Shown: piece by piece, positions 43,950 through 53,997 of the stretch
Layout of the letters: each line of letters opens with the position of its first letter
Numbering within the stretch: the stretch's first letter is position 1
NCBI RefSeq assembly: GCF_006717045.1
Contig: NZ_VFPH01000001.1
Span: 3,224,001 to 3,288,000 of the forward strand
DNA length: 64,000 nt
Source of the DNA: Pseudonocardia cypriaca
GTDB taxonomy: Bacteria > Actinomycetota > Actinomycetes > Mycobacteriales > Pseudonocardiaceae
Reading direction: 5' to 3'
Program-made: the position numbers and the translations under genes
The notes under the pieces: generated by a model
The model's database searches: none
Told to the model about the DNA's origin: nothing
What the model saw: only the letters and a program-made list of their open reading frames with translations

Positions 43950-45410
43950 TCACTCCTCGCGGCGCAGCAGTGCGAGGAACATCGCGTCGGTGCCGTGCCG
44001 GTGCGGCCACAGCTGCACGGTGGGCCCGTCACCCAGATCGGGCACGCCGGGCAGGTACTCCCGCGCGTCGAGCTGCTCCACCTTCGGGTGGGCACGCCGG
44101 ACCGTCGCCAGCACCCCGGCCGTCTCCGCGAGGTGCGGCGAGCAGGTGACGTACGCCACCACGCCACCGGGCCGCACGTGCCGCAACGCGGCGGTGAGCA
44201 GCTGCCGCTGCAGGGCCGTGAGTCCCGCCACGTCCGACGGCTGCCGCCGCCAGCGGGCCTCGGGGCGGCGGCGCAGCGCGCCGAGGCCGGTGCAGGGCGC
44301 GTCGACGAGGACGCGGTCGAACGCCGCATCGGGCAGCGGCGCCTCGCGGCCGTCGGCCTGGTGCACGGTCACCGGGAGCCCGTCGGTGGCCCGGCGCACC
44401 AGACCGGCGCGGTGCTCGCTCGGCTCGATGGCGTCGAGGGTGCCGCCGTCCATGGCGACGAGGCCGCCGAGCAGGGCGGCCTTGCCGCCGGGGCCGGAGC
44501 ACAGGTCGAGCCAGCGGCCGGCGTCGTCCCCGACGAGCGGGACGCGGGTGAGCGCGAGCGCCACGAGCTGGCTGCCCTCGTCCTGGACGATCGCGAGCCC
44601 TTCGCCCACCGCGTCGATGTCACCGATGTCACCGCTGCCGGACGGGAGGTGCACGCCGTACGGCGAGTACGGAGCCTCCTCGCCACCGGTGACGAGCGCG
44701 AGCTCGGCGGCCGTGATCTCGCCTGGGCGGGCGAGCAGGTGGACGGCGGGGCGGGCGTCGTCGGCGGCGAGCGCGGTGTCCAGCTCGGCGGCCGGGTCGG
44801 CGGAGCGGCCGAGCGCGTCGGCGAAGGCCTGCGCGATCCACCGCGGGTGGGAGTGGGCGAACGCGGAGTGCCCCACCGGGTCCTCGTCGGCGGGTGGGGC
44901 GAGCGCGGCCACCCAGCCCGGCTCGTCGCGCTCGCCGACCCGGCGCAGCACCGCGTTGACGAACCCGCCGGCCCGGCTCCCCGCCTCGGCCCGCACCAGC
45001 TCCACCGTGGTGGCGACCGCGGCGTGCGACGGGATCCGGGTGCGCAGGAGCTGGTAGGCGCCCAGGCGCAGCGCGTCGAGCAGGCCCGGCTCCACGCGGG
45101 ACATCGGCCGGTCGGTGCACTCCTCGATCACCGCGTCGAGCAGGCCCTGAGCGCGCAGGGTGCCGTAGCCCAGCTCGGTGGCGAGGGCGGCGTCGCGGTC
45201 GTGTAGCCGGTAGCGGCGCAGGATCGCGGACAGGGCGAGGTTGGCGTAGGCGTCGCGGGTGCGCACGGCGGTGAGCAGCTCGAGCGCGGCCATGCGCGTC
45301 GGGTCCGGCTCGGGCGGCCGGGGCGGACCCTGCCGGCCACGCGGCGGTCCCGACTGCCGCGGCCCGGCACCCCGGTCGCGCCGTTGGCGGCGCGGGCCCA
45401 CTCCACTCAT
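43950..45410 (-). CDS. rsmB: 16S rRNA m5C967 methyltransferase RsmB/Fmu
   Basis: A 486-residue protein: an Arg/Pro/Gly-rich leader (about 1-38), a NusB-like RNA-binding domain (about 40-165), and a SAM methyltransferase domain. WLDLCSGPGGKAALLGG is motif I, VDAPCTGLGALRRRPEARWRR contains the m5C PC motif, and VAYVTCSPHLAET contains the TC catalytic Cys. ATG overlaps the fmt stop by four bases. Confidence 0.94.
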   Translation of the reverse strand: MSGVGPRRQRRDRGAGPRQSGPPRGRQGPPRPPEPDPTRMAALELLTAVRTRDAYANLALSAILRRYRLHDRDAALATELGYGTLRAQGLLDAVIEECTDRPMSRVEPGLLDALRLGAYQLLRTRIPSHAAVATTVELVRAEAGSRAGGFVNAVLRRVGERDEPGWVAALAPPADEDPVGHSAFAHSHPRWIAQAFADALGRSADPAAELDTALAADDARPAVHLLARPGEITAAELALVTGGEEAPYSPYGVHLPSGSGDIGDIDAVGEGLAIVQDEGSQLVALALTRVPLVGDDAGRWLDLCSGPGGKAALLGGLVAMDGGTLDAIEPSEHRAGLVRRATDGLPVTVHQADGREAPLPDAAFDRVLVDAPCTGLGALRRRPEARWRRQPSDVAGLTALQRQLLTAALRHVRPGGVVAYVTCSPHLAETAGVLATVRRAHPKVEQLDAREYLPGVPDLGDGPTVQLWPHRHGTDAMFLALLRREE

Positions 45411-46336
45411 GTCAGCCGCTCCCCCGCGGCGATGCGGACCCCACGCGCCCAGTCCGGCGCGGGCATGGCCCGCTTGCCCACCGGCCGCACCTCGCCCAGC
45501 TGCACGGCCGCTCCGGCCGTGCCGACGAGCACGCGGCGCTTCTCAGCGCGCAGCTCCCCGGGCTCCAGGACCGGGGCGTCGTCGGGGCGGGTGACCGGGC
45601 CGAGTCCGAGCCGCTCCTCCCGGAAGGTGCTCCAGGCTCCCGGCTCCGGGGTGGCGGAGCGGATCAGCCGGTCGATCGCGACCGGCGGCGCACCCCAGTC
45701 CACCCGGACGTCGGCGGCGGTGACCTTCGGTGCGAGCGAGACGCCATCGGCCGGCTGCGGCCGGGCTTCGAGGGTGCCGTCCTCGATCCCGTCGAGGGTG
45801 GCCACCATCAGCCCGGCTCCGGACGTGGCGAGCCTGCCGAGGAGATCCCCGGCCGTGTCGGTGGGGCGCACCTGCTCGGTGACGACGCCGAAGACGGGCC
45901 CGGTGTCGAGCCCCTCCTCGAGCCGGAAGGTGGTGGCCCCGGTGATCTCGTCGCCGTGGCGCAGCGCCGCCTGCACGGGCGCGGCCCCCCGCCACGCGGG
46001 CAGCAACGAGAAGTGCAGGTTCACCCAGCCGTGACGGGGCACGTCCAGGGCCTTGCGGGGCACGAGGGCGCCGTAGGCGACCACCGGGCAGCAGTCCGGG
46101 GCGAGCTCGGCGAGCCGCGCCAGGAAATCCGGGTCGGACGGCCGCGCGGGCGTGAGCACCGGGATGCCGGCCTCGTCGGCGAGCAGACCGACGGGGGACC
46201 GCACCAGCTTGCGGCCGCGGCCCGCGGGTGCGTCCGGCCGCGTGACGACGGCGACGACCTCGTGCCGCGCCGACTCGAGCAGCGCCCGCAGCGTCGGGAC
46301 CGCCGGATCCGGGGTGCCTGCGAAGACGAGGCGCAC
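45407..46336 (-). CDS. fmt: Methionyl-tRNA formyltransferase
   Basis: A 309-residue enzyme that formylates initiator Met-tRNA. LVFAGTPDPAVPTLRALL at the N-terminus, VAYGALVPRKALD, and HGWVNLHFSLLPAWRGAAPVQAAL with the catalytic Asn/His pair are standard, with ITGATTFRLEEGLDTGPV after. The GTG start overlaps the def stop by one base, pairing formylation with deformylation. Confidence 0.96.
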   Translation of the reverse strand: MRLVFAGTPDPAVPTLRALLESARHEVVAVVTRPDAPAGRGRKLVRSPVGLLADEAGIPVLTPARPSDPDFLARLAELAPDCCPVVAYGALVPRKALDVPRHGWVNLHFSLLPAWRGAAPVQAALRHGDEITGATTFRLEEGLDTGPVFGVVTEQVRPTDTAGDLLGRLATSGAGLMVATLDGIEDGTLEARPQPADGVSLAPKVTAADVRVDWGAPPVAIDRLIRSATPEPGAWSTFREERLGLGPVTRPDDAPVLEPGELRAEKRRVLVGTAGAAVQLGEVRPVGKRAMPAPDWARGVRIAAGERLT

Positions 46337-46884
46337 TACCGGACCTTCCCGAACAGGGGGTGCGGGCTCACGCGCACCTCGGGAACCGGCTCCCCGAACC
46401 ACTCCGCCGCTCGGATCTCGGCCATCGCCTGGCGGCGCGTCTCCGGGTCGAGGCGGTCGACGAACAGCACGCCGTCGAGGTGGTCGGTCTCGTGCTGGAT
46501 GCAGCGGGCGAGCAGCTCGGTGCCCTCGATGGCCACCGGCTCGCCGTGCATGTTCCAGCCCCGCGCGACGACGTGCAGGTGGCGGCGGCAGTCCCAGCGC
46601 AGGCCGGGGATCGAAAGGCAGCCTTCCGGCCCGACCTGCTCCTCGTCGCCGACGACGTCCCACGTGGGGTTCACGAGGTGCCCGGAGAAGCCGTCGCAGT
46701 CGTAGGTGAACACCCGCAGCCCCACGCCGAGCTGCGGGGCGGCGAGGCCGGCGCCGGCTTCGGCGTGCATCGTGTCGGTGAGGTCGGCCACGAGCTTGCG
46801 CAGCTCGGCGTCGAACGTGGTGACCTCGGCGGCCCGGGTGCGCAGCACCGGGTCACCGAACAGCCGGACGGGCAGGACGGACAC
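46336..46884 (-). CDS. def: Peptide deformylase
   Basis: A 182-residue metalloenzyme removing formyl groups from nascent proteins. GAGLAAPQLGVGLRVF (motif 1), EGCLSIPGLRWDCRR (motif 2, metal Cys) and CIQHETDHLDGVLFVDRL (motif 3, HExxH) are intact. AAGGAG sits before the GTG at 46884. It lies 98 bases after priA. Confidence 0.96.
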   Translation of the reverse strand: MSVLPVRLFGDPVLRTRAAEVTTFDAELRKLVADLTDTMHAEAGAGLAAPQLGVGLRVFTYDCDGFSGHLVNPTWDVVGDEEQVGPEGCLSIPGLRWDCRRHLHVVARGWNMHGEPVAIEGTELLARCIQHETDHLDGVLFVDRLDPETRRQAMAEIRAAEWFGEPVPEVRVSPHPLFGKVR

Positions 46885-46982
46885 GCAACTCCTTCGGGCA
46901 GCGCCGCGCAGGCGGTCAGGTGGCGCGGGAGCGGCACGCGCGGCGGCGACCCTCGATTCTGCCACGCTGCCGGTCCGGCACC

Positions 46983-49016
46983 TCAGCCGATCTCGACCGG
47001 GTCGAGCCGGACCCGGACCGGGTCGGCGGCCTTGCGTGCGGTGCGCCCGGCCTGGGCGGCGTGCAGCGCGGCGGCGAGGGCCTTGCCCTGGGCGCGCGGG
47101 ACCCGCACGAGCGCACGCTCGCGAACCTCCGTGTCCCCTCGCTCGGGTTCGAGCTCCACCGGCCCGAGGACCTCGGCCGCGGGAAGGTCGGCGAGCAGTC
47201 CGTCGACCACCTCGGCGACGGCGGCGGGTTCGCCCTCGATCGACGCCATCCGCACCGCGGGCGGGAACCCCACCTCGGCCCGCCCGGCCAGCTCGGCACC
47301 GGCGTGCCCGGCCGGGTCCCACCGCACCAGTGCCTGCACCACCGGCAGCTCGGGGTCGGCCATCACGACGACCCGCCCCCCGGTGCCGTGGGGCACCACC
47401 AGGCCGGCGGCCGCCAGCCACCGGCGCAGGGTCTCCTCGGCCACACGCAGGTCCGGCCGGGACAGCAGGGCCCACCCGTCCAGCAGCAGGGCGGCGCCGT
47501 ACCCACCGGGGACGCGCGGTTCCGCACCTGGCGTGGCGACCACGAGCTCCGGCCGTTCCGCCGCCGATGCGAGCACCGGGGCGCCCCCGCCGGACGCGCG
47601 GACGGTGGTGCCGGGGAACGCCCTCCCGAGCTCCTCGGCCGTGCGCCCGGCGCCCACGACCCCGGCCCGCAGCCGGCGCGACCCGCACGCCGGGCACCGG
47701 AACGCCGTTTCGGGCCGCCCGCACCAGCGGCAGTGCGGCAGCTCCGCGCCACCCGCGTCCCCGGCGGCGCGGCCGGTGAACCCCAGCGGCCCCGCGCAGT
47801 GCCTGCACCGCGCCGTCTCCCGGCAGGAGCCGCACGCGAGCCACGGCAGGTACCCCGAGCGCGGCACCTGCACGAGCACCGGGCGTCCGGCGGACAGGGC
47901 CGCTCGCGCCGCCTCGAACGCGACGTGCGGCAGCCGTGCCGCCCGCGCGACCGGGTCGCGGGCGAGCTGGGCCTCGGAGTCGCCGACCGGGGCGATCCGG
48001 GGCATCGCGGCCCGAACCGCCATCCGGTCGGCCACGACCTCGCGCGCCCAGCCGGACTCGACCAGCAGGTGCGCCTCCGCGGTGCGGGCGAACCCGCCCA
48101 CGAGCAACGCGGCGCCGACGCCGTGGGCGCGCAGCACGAGCACGTCGCGGACGTGCGGGTACGGCGCGCGCGGCTCGGCGTGCAGGTCGTCGCCGTCGTC
48201 CCAGACGGCGAGCAGCCCGAGCCGCTGCACGGGGGCGAACGCGGCCGACCGGGTGCCGACGACCACGCCGACCTGCCCGCGCCGGACGGCTAGCCACCGC
48301 CGATACCGCTCCGCAGGCCCCAGGTCCGCGGTCAGCGCGACCACGCCGTCCGCTCCGAGCAGCTGCGCGCACGCCGCGTGCAGGGCGTCGACGTCGCGCT
48401 GGTCCGGCACGACGACGAGCGCGCCGCGCCCCGCGTTGACGGTGGCGGCGACGGCCTCCGCCAGCCGCTGCGGCCAGTCCTCCCCCGGCAGCGCCTGCCA
48501 GACCGCGTGCGCGGCCCGGCCGCCTGCTAGTGCGTCGAGCAGGGCGGCGCCGCGGGCGTAGCGGGCCCACCCGGCCGGGGTCACCTCGGCCTGCCGTGCC
48601 GGCTCCGCCTCCTTCGGGGTCTCGCCCTCGACGCGGGCGTGCCGCGGCGGGACGGCGAGGCGCAGGACGTCGGCGAGGACACCGGCGTACCGGTCGGCCA
48701 CCGCCCGGCAGAGCGCCGCCACCTCCGAGGTGAGCACCGGTTCGGCCGAGACGACCTTCTCCACCCACGCCAGGCGCCCGGCGTGCGCGGACTCCGCCAC
48801 CCGTTCGAGCAGGTAGCCGTCGACGAGACGCCCGGCGAAACGCACCCGCAGCCGCACCCCCGGTACCGCGTCGGCGTCCAGGTGCGCGGGCACCCGGTAG
48901 TCGAAGGGGCGGTCCAGATGCGCGAGCGGGACGTCGACGGCGACCCGCGCGACGGGCAGCTGCGCAGCCGGCTGCCACTCACCGCGGTTGCGACCCCGCC
49001 GGGCCACCGTGCTCAC
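46983..49016 (-). CDS. priA: Primosomal protein N' (PriA), actinobacterial type lacking helicase motifs
   Basis: A 677-residue PriA homologue for restart of stalled replication forks. The N-terminal DNA-binding domain (ARVAVDVPLAHLDRPFDYRVP) and the zinc cysteines (CGSCRETARCRHC, HCRWCGRPETAFRCPACG) are present. The Walker A loop expected before the ALVVVPDQRD segment is missing, and the DEEH box is replaced by WDDGDD, so ATP-driven unwinding is unlikely; this loss is known in actinobacteria. GTG 49016 is chosen because an upstream start at 49064 would fall inside the metK terminator hairpin. Confidence 0.92.
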   Translation of the reverse strand: MSTVARRGRNRGEWQPAAQLPVARVAVDVPLAHLDRPFDYRVPAHLDADAVPGVRLRVRFAGRLVDGYLLERVAESAHAGRLAWVEKVVSAEPVLTSEVAALCRAVADRYAGVLADVLRLAVPPRHARVEGETPKEAEPARQAEVTPAGWARYARGAALLDALAGGRAAHAVWQALPGEDWPQRLAEAVAATVNAGRGALVVVPDQRDVDALHAACAQLLGADGVVALTADLGPAERYRRWLAVRRGQVGVVVGTRSAAFAPVQRLGLLAVWDDGDDLHAEPRAPYPHVRDVLVLRAHGVGAALLVGGFARTAEAHLLVESGWAREVVADRMAVRAAMPRIAPVGDSEAQLARDPVARAARLPHVAFEAARAALSAGRPVLVQVPRSGYLPWLACGSCRETARCRHCAGPLGFTGRAAGDAGGAELPHCRWCGRPETAFRCPACGSRRLRAGVVGAGRTAEELGRAFPGTTVRASGGGAPVLASAAERPELVVATPGAEPRVPGGYGAALLLDGWALLSRPDLRVAEETLRRWLAAAGLVVPHGTGGRVVVMADPELPVVQALVRWDPAGHAGAELAGRAEVGFPPAVRMASIEGEPAAVAEVVDGLLADLPAAEVLGPVELEPERGDTEVRERALVRVPRAQGKALAAALHAAQAGRTARKAADPVRVRLDPVEIG

Positions 49017-49037
49017 TGCGTTGCCGCCTCCGGCGGT

Positions 49038-49079
49038 CGTGGGTGGATACGAGTGCTCCAGCACCCGTATCCACTCACG
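49038..49079 (-). terminator. Long hairpin after metK
   Basis: Arms 49038-49056 and 49061-49079 pair almost throughout: CGTGGGTGGATACG with CGTATCCACTCACG (one G-T), then an A-C mismatch, then GTGC with GCAC around a four-base loop. It begins 7 bases after the metK stop and shares its arm sequence with the tpiA hairpin at 23767-23824. Confidence 0.65.
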
Positions 49080-49085
49080 GGGTGG

Positions 49086-50324
<1,239 letters not shown>

Positions 50325-50550
50325 CGGATCCCACGTTCACCCGATGTCCGACCCGCGAGCCTAGTCCACGCCCCGGCGAGCTCCGGGGGCACCAGGTCTA
50401 CTCGCGCTGCGAACACGGAACGTCACATGTTGCGCGACACACCCCCGCCCCGTCAGTCCATCCGGTGATGTTGCGTTCGGTAGCGAATCGGTAACGGAGA
50501 CGCTCGTTGGACCCGTCCGAAGGCCCACTGCCAACGGAGGAAACCTGATC

Positions 50551-51153
50551 ATGAAGGCCCCCAAGTCGCTGTTCGACCGACCCGGCCGCGCCACCGCCGC
50601 CGTCGGTGCGGTGATCGCGGTGAGCGCGACCGCGGCCGTCGCACTGCTCTCCGGCACCGCCACCGCCACCCCTAGCGCCGAGCAGCCCGGCAGGTGCACC
50701 AAGAACGTCAACGTTCGCGCCGAGCCGGACACCACCTCGCGGATCGTCGCCCTGTGCGAGGAGGGCACCGCGGTGAAGGTCGGCGAGGCCCGCGAAGGCT
50801 TCCTGCGGCTCACCAACCTCGGCGGCTGGGCGGCGCAGGAGTACATCTCCGTGAACGGTCGCGCCCCGGCCGCCGCTGCCCGGCCCTCCGGCTCGGAGAG
50901 CGACGCCGACGACGCCGACGAGCGCCGCCCTGGCCGCGAGGCGCGCGAGAGCGCGCGCGCCGGCCGCGACGGTGCCGGCTCGGGCAACGACTCCGGCAGC
51001 GACTCCGGCAGCTCCGGCGACAGCACCGCCGACGAGAGCAGCGACCCCGCCGAGTCCAGCGACCCGGCCGAGACCGACGAGTCCGAGGACTCGGAGCTCC
51101 CCGGCCAGCGCCAGGCGCCGCAGCCCGGCGGCCTCGGCGGACTGCTCGGCTGA
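50551..51153 (+). CDS. Secreted SH3-domain protein with acidic Ser/Asp-rich tail
   Basis: A 200-residue protein. A Sec-type signal peptide (about 14-42) ends near TATATPSA. A bacterial SH3 domain (about 48-105) shows NVNVRAEPDTTSRIVALCEEGTAV and GFLRLTNLGGWAAQEYI. The tail (about 112-185) is rich in Ser, Asp and Glu and ends PGGLGGLLG. Bacterial SH3 domains bind cell-wall peptides, so a wall-associated role is likely. GGAGGAAACC precedes the ATG. It is inserted between metK and coaBC in the opposite orientation. Confidence 0.85.
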   Translation: MKAPKSLFDRPGRATAAVGAVIAVSATAAVALLSGTATATPSAEQPGRCTKNVNVRAEPDTTSRIVALCEEGTAVKVGEAREGFLRLTNLGGWAAQEYISVNGRAPAAAARPSGSESDADDADERRPGREARESARAGRDGAGSGNDSGSDSGSSGDSTADESSDPAESSDPAETDESEDSELPGQRQAPQPGGLGGLLG

Positions 51154-51161
51154 GCCGAGCC

Positions 51162-51176
51162 CCCCGCTCCGCGGGG
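51162..51176 (+). terminator. Short GC hairpin after the SH3 gene
   Basis: CCCCGC-TCC-GCGGGG forms a 6-bp stem with a three-base loop, 9 bases after the stop codon. No T-tract. Confidence 0.4.
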
Positions 51177-51257
51177 CGGGCTGCGCCGGGTGCCCCCGGA
51201 CCCGCAGCCGCGCCCGCCCCGCGGATTCGCCGGTCCCCGCGCCATGATCCGCTGAAT

Positions 51258-51295
51258 CGGTTGTCCATGGCTGTCGGGACAGCCATGGTCAACCG
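51258..51295. repeat. Near-perfect 18-bp palindrome in the SH3-coaBC gap
   Basis: CGGTTGTCCATGGCTGTC (51258-51275) and GACAGCCATGGTCAACCG (51278-51295) are complementary except for one pair, with only two bases between. A weaker, related unit (GGGTGTCAATTGTC..GATGGACAACC) follows at about 51326-51371. It may be a mobile palindromic element or a protein-binding site; it is not next to a promoter that I can recognise. Confidence 0.6.
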
Positions 51296-51470
51296 CTACA
51301 CGCGATCTTGGCATTCATGATCCGGTGTATCGGGTGTCAATTGTCGTGAGCACAGCGATGGACAACCGCACGTTCGGATCATGGTCCTCCGGCCGGTGCG
51401 CCGGGCAGCCCCTCCCCGCCCTTGTTGATCGGTTCACGCCAAGTCAGCCTGGTCAGGAAGCCGCCGGTGG

Positions 51471-51692
51471 GCGCGCCGTTCCCGGCTCGGGTCTCCCGGC
51501 GCTCCCCCACCTCTTGACCTCTCGCGTGATCCCCCTGTTGGCGTCGCCCCGCATCCATGGGGGTGGCCGGGTTGGGTTCACCACCGAATTCCGTGGTTGC
51601 GTGGACGGCCGTCCCCGACGCGGGGGGCACGGCGGTGAGAACGAGCCCGCCGCGGTTGGGTGCCACGCAACCGGCGGTGGTCCCGACCCTCA
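51471..51692 (-). repeat. Diverged third copy of the long dispersed repeat
   Basis: The order of matching segments follows copy R on the plus strand: GCGCGCCGTTCCCG, then GGTGGCCGGGTTGGG, then ACCGAATTCCGTGGTTGCG (51583-51601, identical in all three copies), then GGCCGTCCCCG, a GGGGGGCACG block and GTGGTCCCGACCCTCA. Identity between these blocks is low. The rest of the 698-base gap between the SH3 gene and coaBC shows no gene. Confidence 0.7.
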
Positions 51693-51851
51693 CGTCCAAC
51701 CAATCCCGCACAGTCAGGCGAGACCACTCGGGACCAGCAGAAGTGGGCGCCAAGGCTGCGTTCCGCGGAACGCACCCGAGGCCGCGCTCGACACCCGCGG
51801 CGGCGGGAACGCCGCCACGCACGGACAGGACGACCTGGAGCCGGAGCCCGC

Positions 51852-53066
51852 TCAGTCGAGCCGGGCGGCCACCGCGTCCCAGACGTGGGACGCGAGCAGC
51901 GCCTTGGAGCCGGCCTCGAGCTCCTTCTCGCTGCCGTCGGCGCCCAGGAGCCATCCGGAGTTGTCGGGCACCTCGAACGCCCGTCCGTCCCCGACCGCGT
52001 TGACGACGAGCAGGTCGCAGCCCTTGCGGGCGAGCTTGGCGCGGCCGTGGTGGAGCGGGTCGCCTGCCTCGTCGCCGGTCTCGGCGGCGAAGCCGACGAC
52101 CACCTGCCCCGGTTCCCGGGCGGCGACGAGCTCGACGAGGATGTCCGGGTTCAGCGCGAGCCGCAGCGGCGGCGGTTCCGAACCGTCCTTCTTGATCTTG
52201 TGCGCCGCGAGTGCGTCGGGGCGGAAGTCGGCGACCGCGGCTGCCATCACCACGGCGTCGGCGTCCTTCGCGGCGGCGTGCATCGCGTCGCGCAGCTCCA
52301 GCGCCGACCCGACCCGCACCACCTCGACGGCGGCCGGGTCGCCCAGGTCGGCGGTGTGCGCGGCCACGAGGGTGACGTGCGCTCCCCGCTGTGCCGCCAC
52401 CCGGGCGAGCGCGTAGCCCTGCCGGCCCGACGAGCGGTTGCCGAGGTAGCGGACGGGGTCGAGGGCCTCGCGCGTGCCACCCGCGGAAACGACGACGCGG
52501 CGGCCTGCGAGGTCTCGCGGCAACGCGTCGCGGCGCTCCAGCAGCAGCCGGGCGAACTCCGCGATCTCGGCGGGGTCGGGCAGGCGCCCGGGGCCGGTGT
52601 CGGCACCCGTCAGCCGGCCCGACGCGGGCTCCAGGACGATCACGCCGCGGGAGCGCAGCAGCTCCACGTTGGCACGCGTGGCCGGGTGCTCCCACATCTC
52701 CGTGTGCATGGCCGGTGCGAACAGCACCGGACAGCGGGCGGTGAGCAGCGACGCGGTGAGCAGATCGTCGGCGCGGCCGGCCGCGGCGCGTGCCATCAGG
52801 TCGGCGGTGGCGGGCGCGACGACGACGAGATCGGCCTCCTGGCCGAGCCGGACGTGCGGCACCTGCGGGACGTCGGCGAACACGCCGGTGTGCACCGGCT
52901 GGCCGGACAGCGCCTCGAAGGTGGCGGCACCGACGAACTCCAGCGCCGACGGCGTGGGCAGCACCCGCACGGAGTGGCCGGTCTCGGTGAGCCGGCGGAG
53001 CAGCTCCGCGCTCTTGTAGGCCGCGATGCCGCCGGCCACCCCGAGCAGGACCCGGGGCAGCGGCAT
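51852..53066 (-). CDS. coaBC: Phosphopantothenoylcysteine synthetase/decarboxylase
   Basis: A 404-residue fusion of two coenzyme A biosynthesis enzymes. The N-terminal flavoprotein decarboxylase (about 1-180) shows LLGVAGGIAAYKSAELLRRL, the active-site His in PQVPHVRLG, and APAMHTEMW. The C-terminal ligase (about 185-404) shows VVSAGGTREALDPVRYLGNRSSG and MAAAVADFRP. The ATG at 53066 follows the rpoZ stop by two bases. Confidence 0.95.
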   Translation of the reverse strand: MPLPRVLLGVAGGIAAYKSAELLRRLTETGHSVRVLPTPSALEFVGAATFEALSGQPVHTGVFADVPQVPHVRLGQEADLVVVAPATADLMARAAAGRADDLLTASLLTARCPVLFAPAMHTEMWEHPATRANVELLRSRGVIVLEPASGRLTGADTGPGRLPDPAEIAEFARLLLERRDALPRDLAGRRVVVSAGGTREALDPVRYLGNRSSGRQGYALARVAAQRGAHVTLVAAHTADLGDPAAVEVVRVGSALELRDAMHAAAKDADAVVMAAAVADFRPDALAAHKIKKDGSEPPPLRLALNPDILVELVAAREPGQVVVGFAAETGDEAGDPLHHGRAKLARKGCDLLVVNAVGDGRAFEVPDNSGWLLGADGSEKELEAGSKALLASHVWDAVAARLD

Positions 53067-53068
53067 GC

Positions 53069-53350
53069 TTACTGCTCGCCCTCTGTGTGCTCGAGGAGCC
53101 CGGCCTGGATCTCGCGCATCGCGATCGACAGCGGCTTCTCGCGCGGGCCCGGCTCCACGAGCGGGCCGACGTACTCGAGCAGGCCCTCGCCGAGCTGCGA
53201 GTAGTAGTCGTTGATCTGGCGGGCGCGCTTGGCGGCGTAGATCACCAGCGCGTACTTGGAACTGACCTGGCCGAGCAGGTCGTCGATGGGCGGGTTGGTG
53301 ATGCCCTCGGGCGTGGAACCGGCGACGACACCGGTCAGCGGCATGCTCAC
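53069..53350 (-). CDS. rpoZ: RNA polymerase omega subunit
   Basis: A 93-residue small RNA polymerase subunit. GITNPPIDDLLGQVSSKYALVIYAAKRARQINDYYSQLGEG covers the conserved helices that clamp beta-prime. GTG 53350 overlaps the gmk stop as GTGA; ATG 53344 is an alternative two residues shorter. Gene order gmk-rpoZ-coaBC is standard in actinobacteria. Confidence 0.95.
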   Translation of the reverse strand: MSMPLTGVVAGSTPEGITNPPIDDLLGQVSSKYALVIYAAKRARQINDYYSQLGEGLLEYVGPLVEPGPREKPLSIAMREIQAGLLEHTEGEQ

Positions 53351-53961
53351 GAAGAAGACTCCTGGGGGAACGGCCGTGCGGCGGGATGGCCGGCACCGAC
53401 CAGCAAGTCTACCAACCGGGAAACGACGTCCTGCAGCTCGGCGTTGACGATGACCACATCGAACTCGTCGCAGGCCGCGATCTCCTCGCGGGCGGTCTGC
53501 AGACGGCGCCGGAACTGGGCCTCCGACTCGGTGCCGCGCCCGCGCAGACGACGCTCGAGCTCGGCGAGCGATGGCGGTGCAAGGAAGACCGTGACGGCCT
53601 CCGGGAGCACCGCCTTGATCGTGCGGGCACCTGCGAGGTCGACCTCGACGAGCACCGGCCGACCGGTCGCGAGCGCCTGTTCGACGGGCTCCCGCGGAGT
53701 GCCGGAACGCTGCAGGCCGCCGTGGATCTCGGCCCACTCCAGCAGCTCGCCACGTGCGATGAGCTCGTCGAACCCCGTCGGGCCGACGAAGCGGTAGTGC
53801 ACCCCGTCGACCTCACCGGGACGCGGGTCGCGCGTGGTGGCCGACACGCTGAAGAACAACTCCGGCAGCCGGCCGCGCAGCGCGTCGACCACGCTGGACT
53901 TGCCGACGCCGGAGGGGCCGGCCAGTACGACCAGCCGTCCCCTCCGCACGCCATCAGACAC
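53347..53961 (-). CDS. gmk: Guanylate kinase
   Basis: A 204-residue enzyme phosphorylating GMP to GDP. The P-loop LAGPSGVGKSSVVDAL (13-28), the GMP-binding SATTRDPRPGEVDGVHYRFV and the GGLQRSGTPREPVEQAL segment match the family. In the last, the usual YGT is changed to SGT. GTG start at 53961, 36 bases after mihF. Confidence 0.95.
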   Translation of the reverse strand: MSDGVRRGRLVVLAGPSGVGKSSVVDALRGRLPELFFSVSATTRDPRPGEVDGVHYRFVGPTGFDELIARGELLEWAEIHGGLQRSGTPREPVEQALATGRPVLVEVDLAGARTIKAVLPEAVTVFLAPPSLAELERRLRGRGTESEAQFRRRLQTAREEIAACDEFDVVIVNAELQDVVSRLVDLLVGAGHPAARPFPQESSS

Positions 53962-53997
53962 AGTGCTCAGTCTCTCAGAGCCCCGGATCCGGCGATC

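Noticed and set aside
50325..50550. SAM riboswitch before metK, or c-di-AMP riboswitch before the SH3 gene
   Set aside because: The gap has short GGTAGCGAATCGGTAACGG-type direct repeats, but I could not fit any known riboswitch core on either strand.
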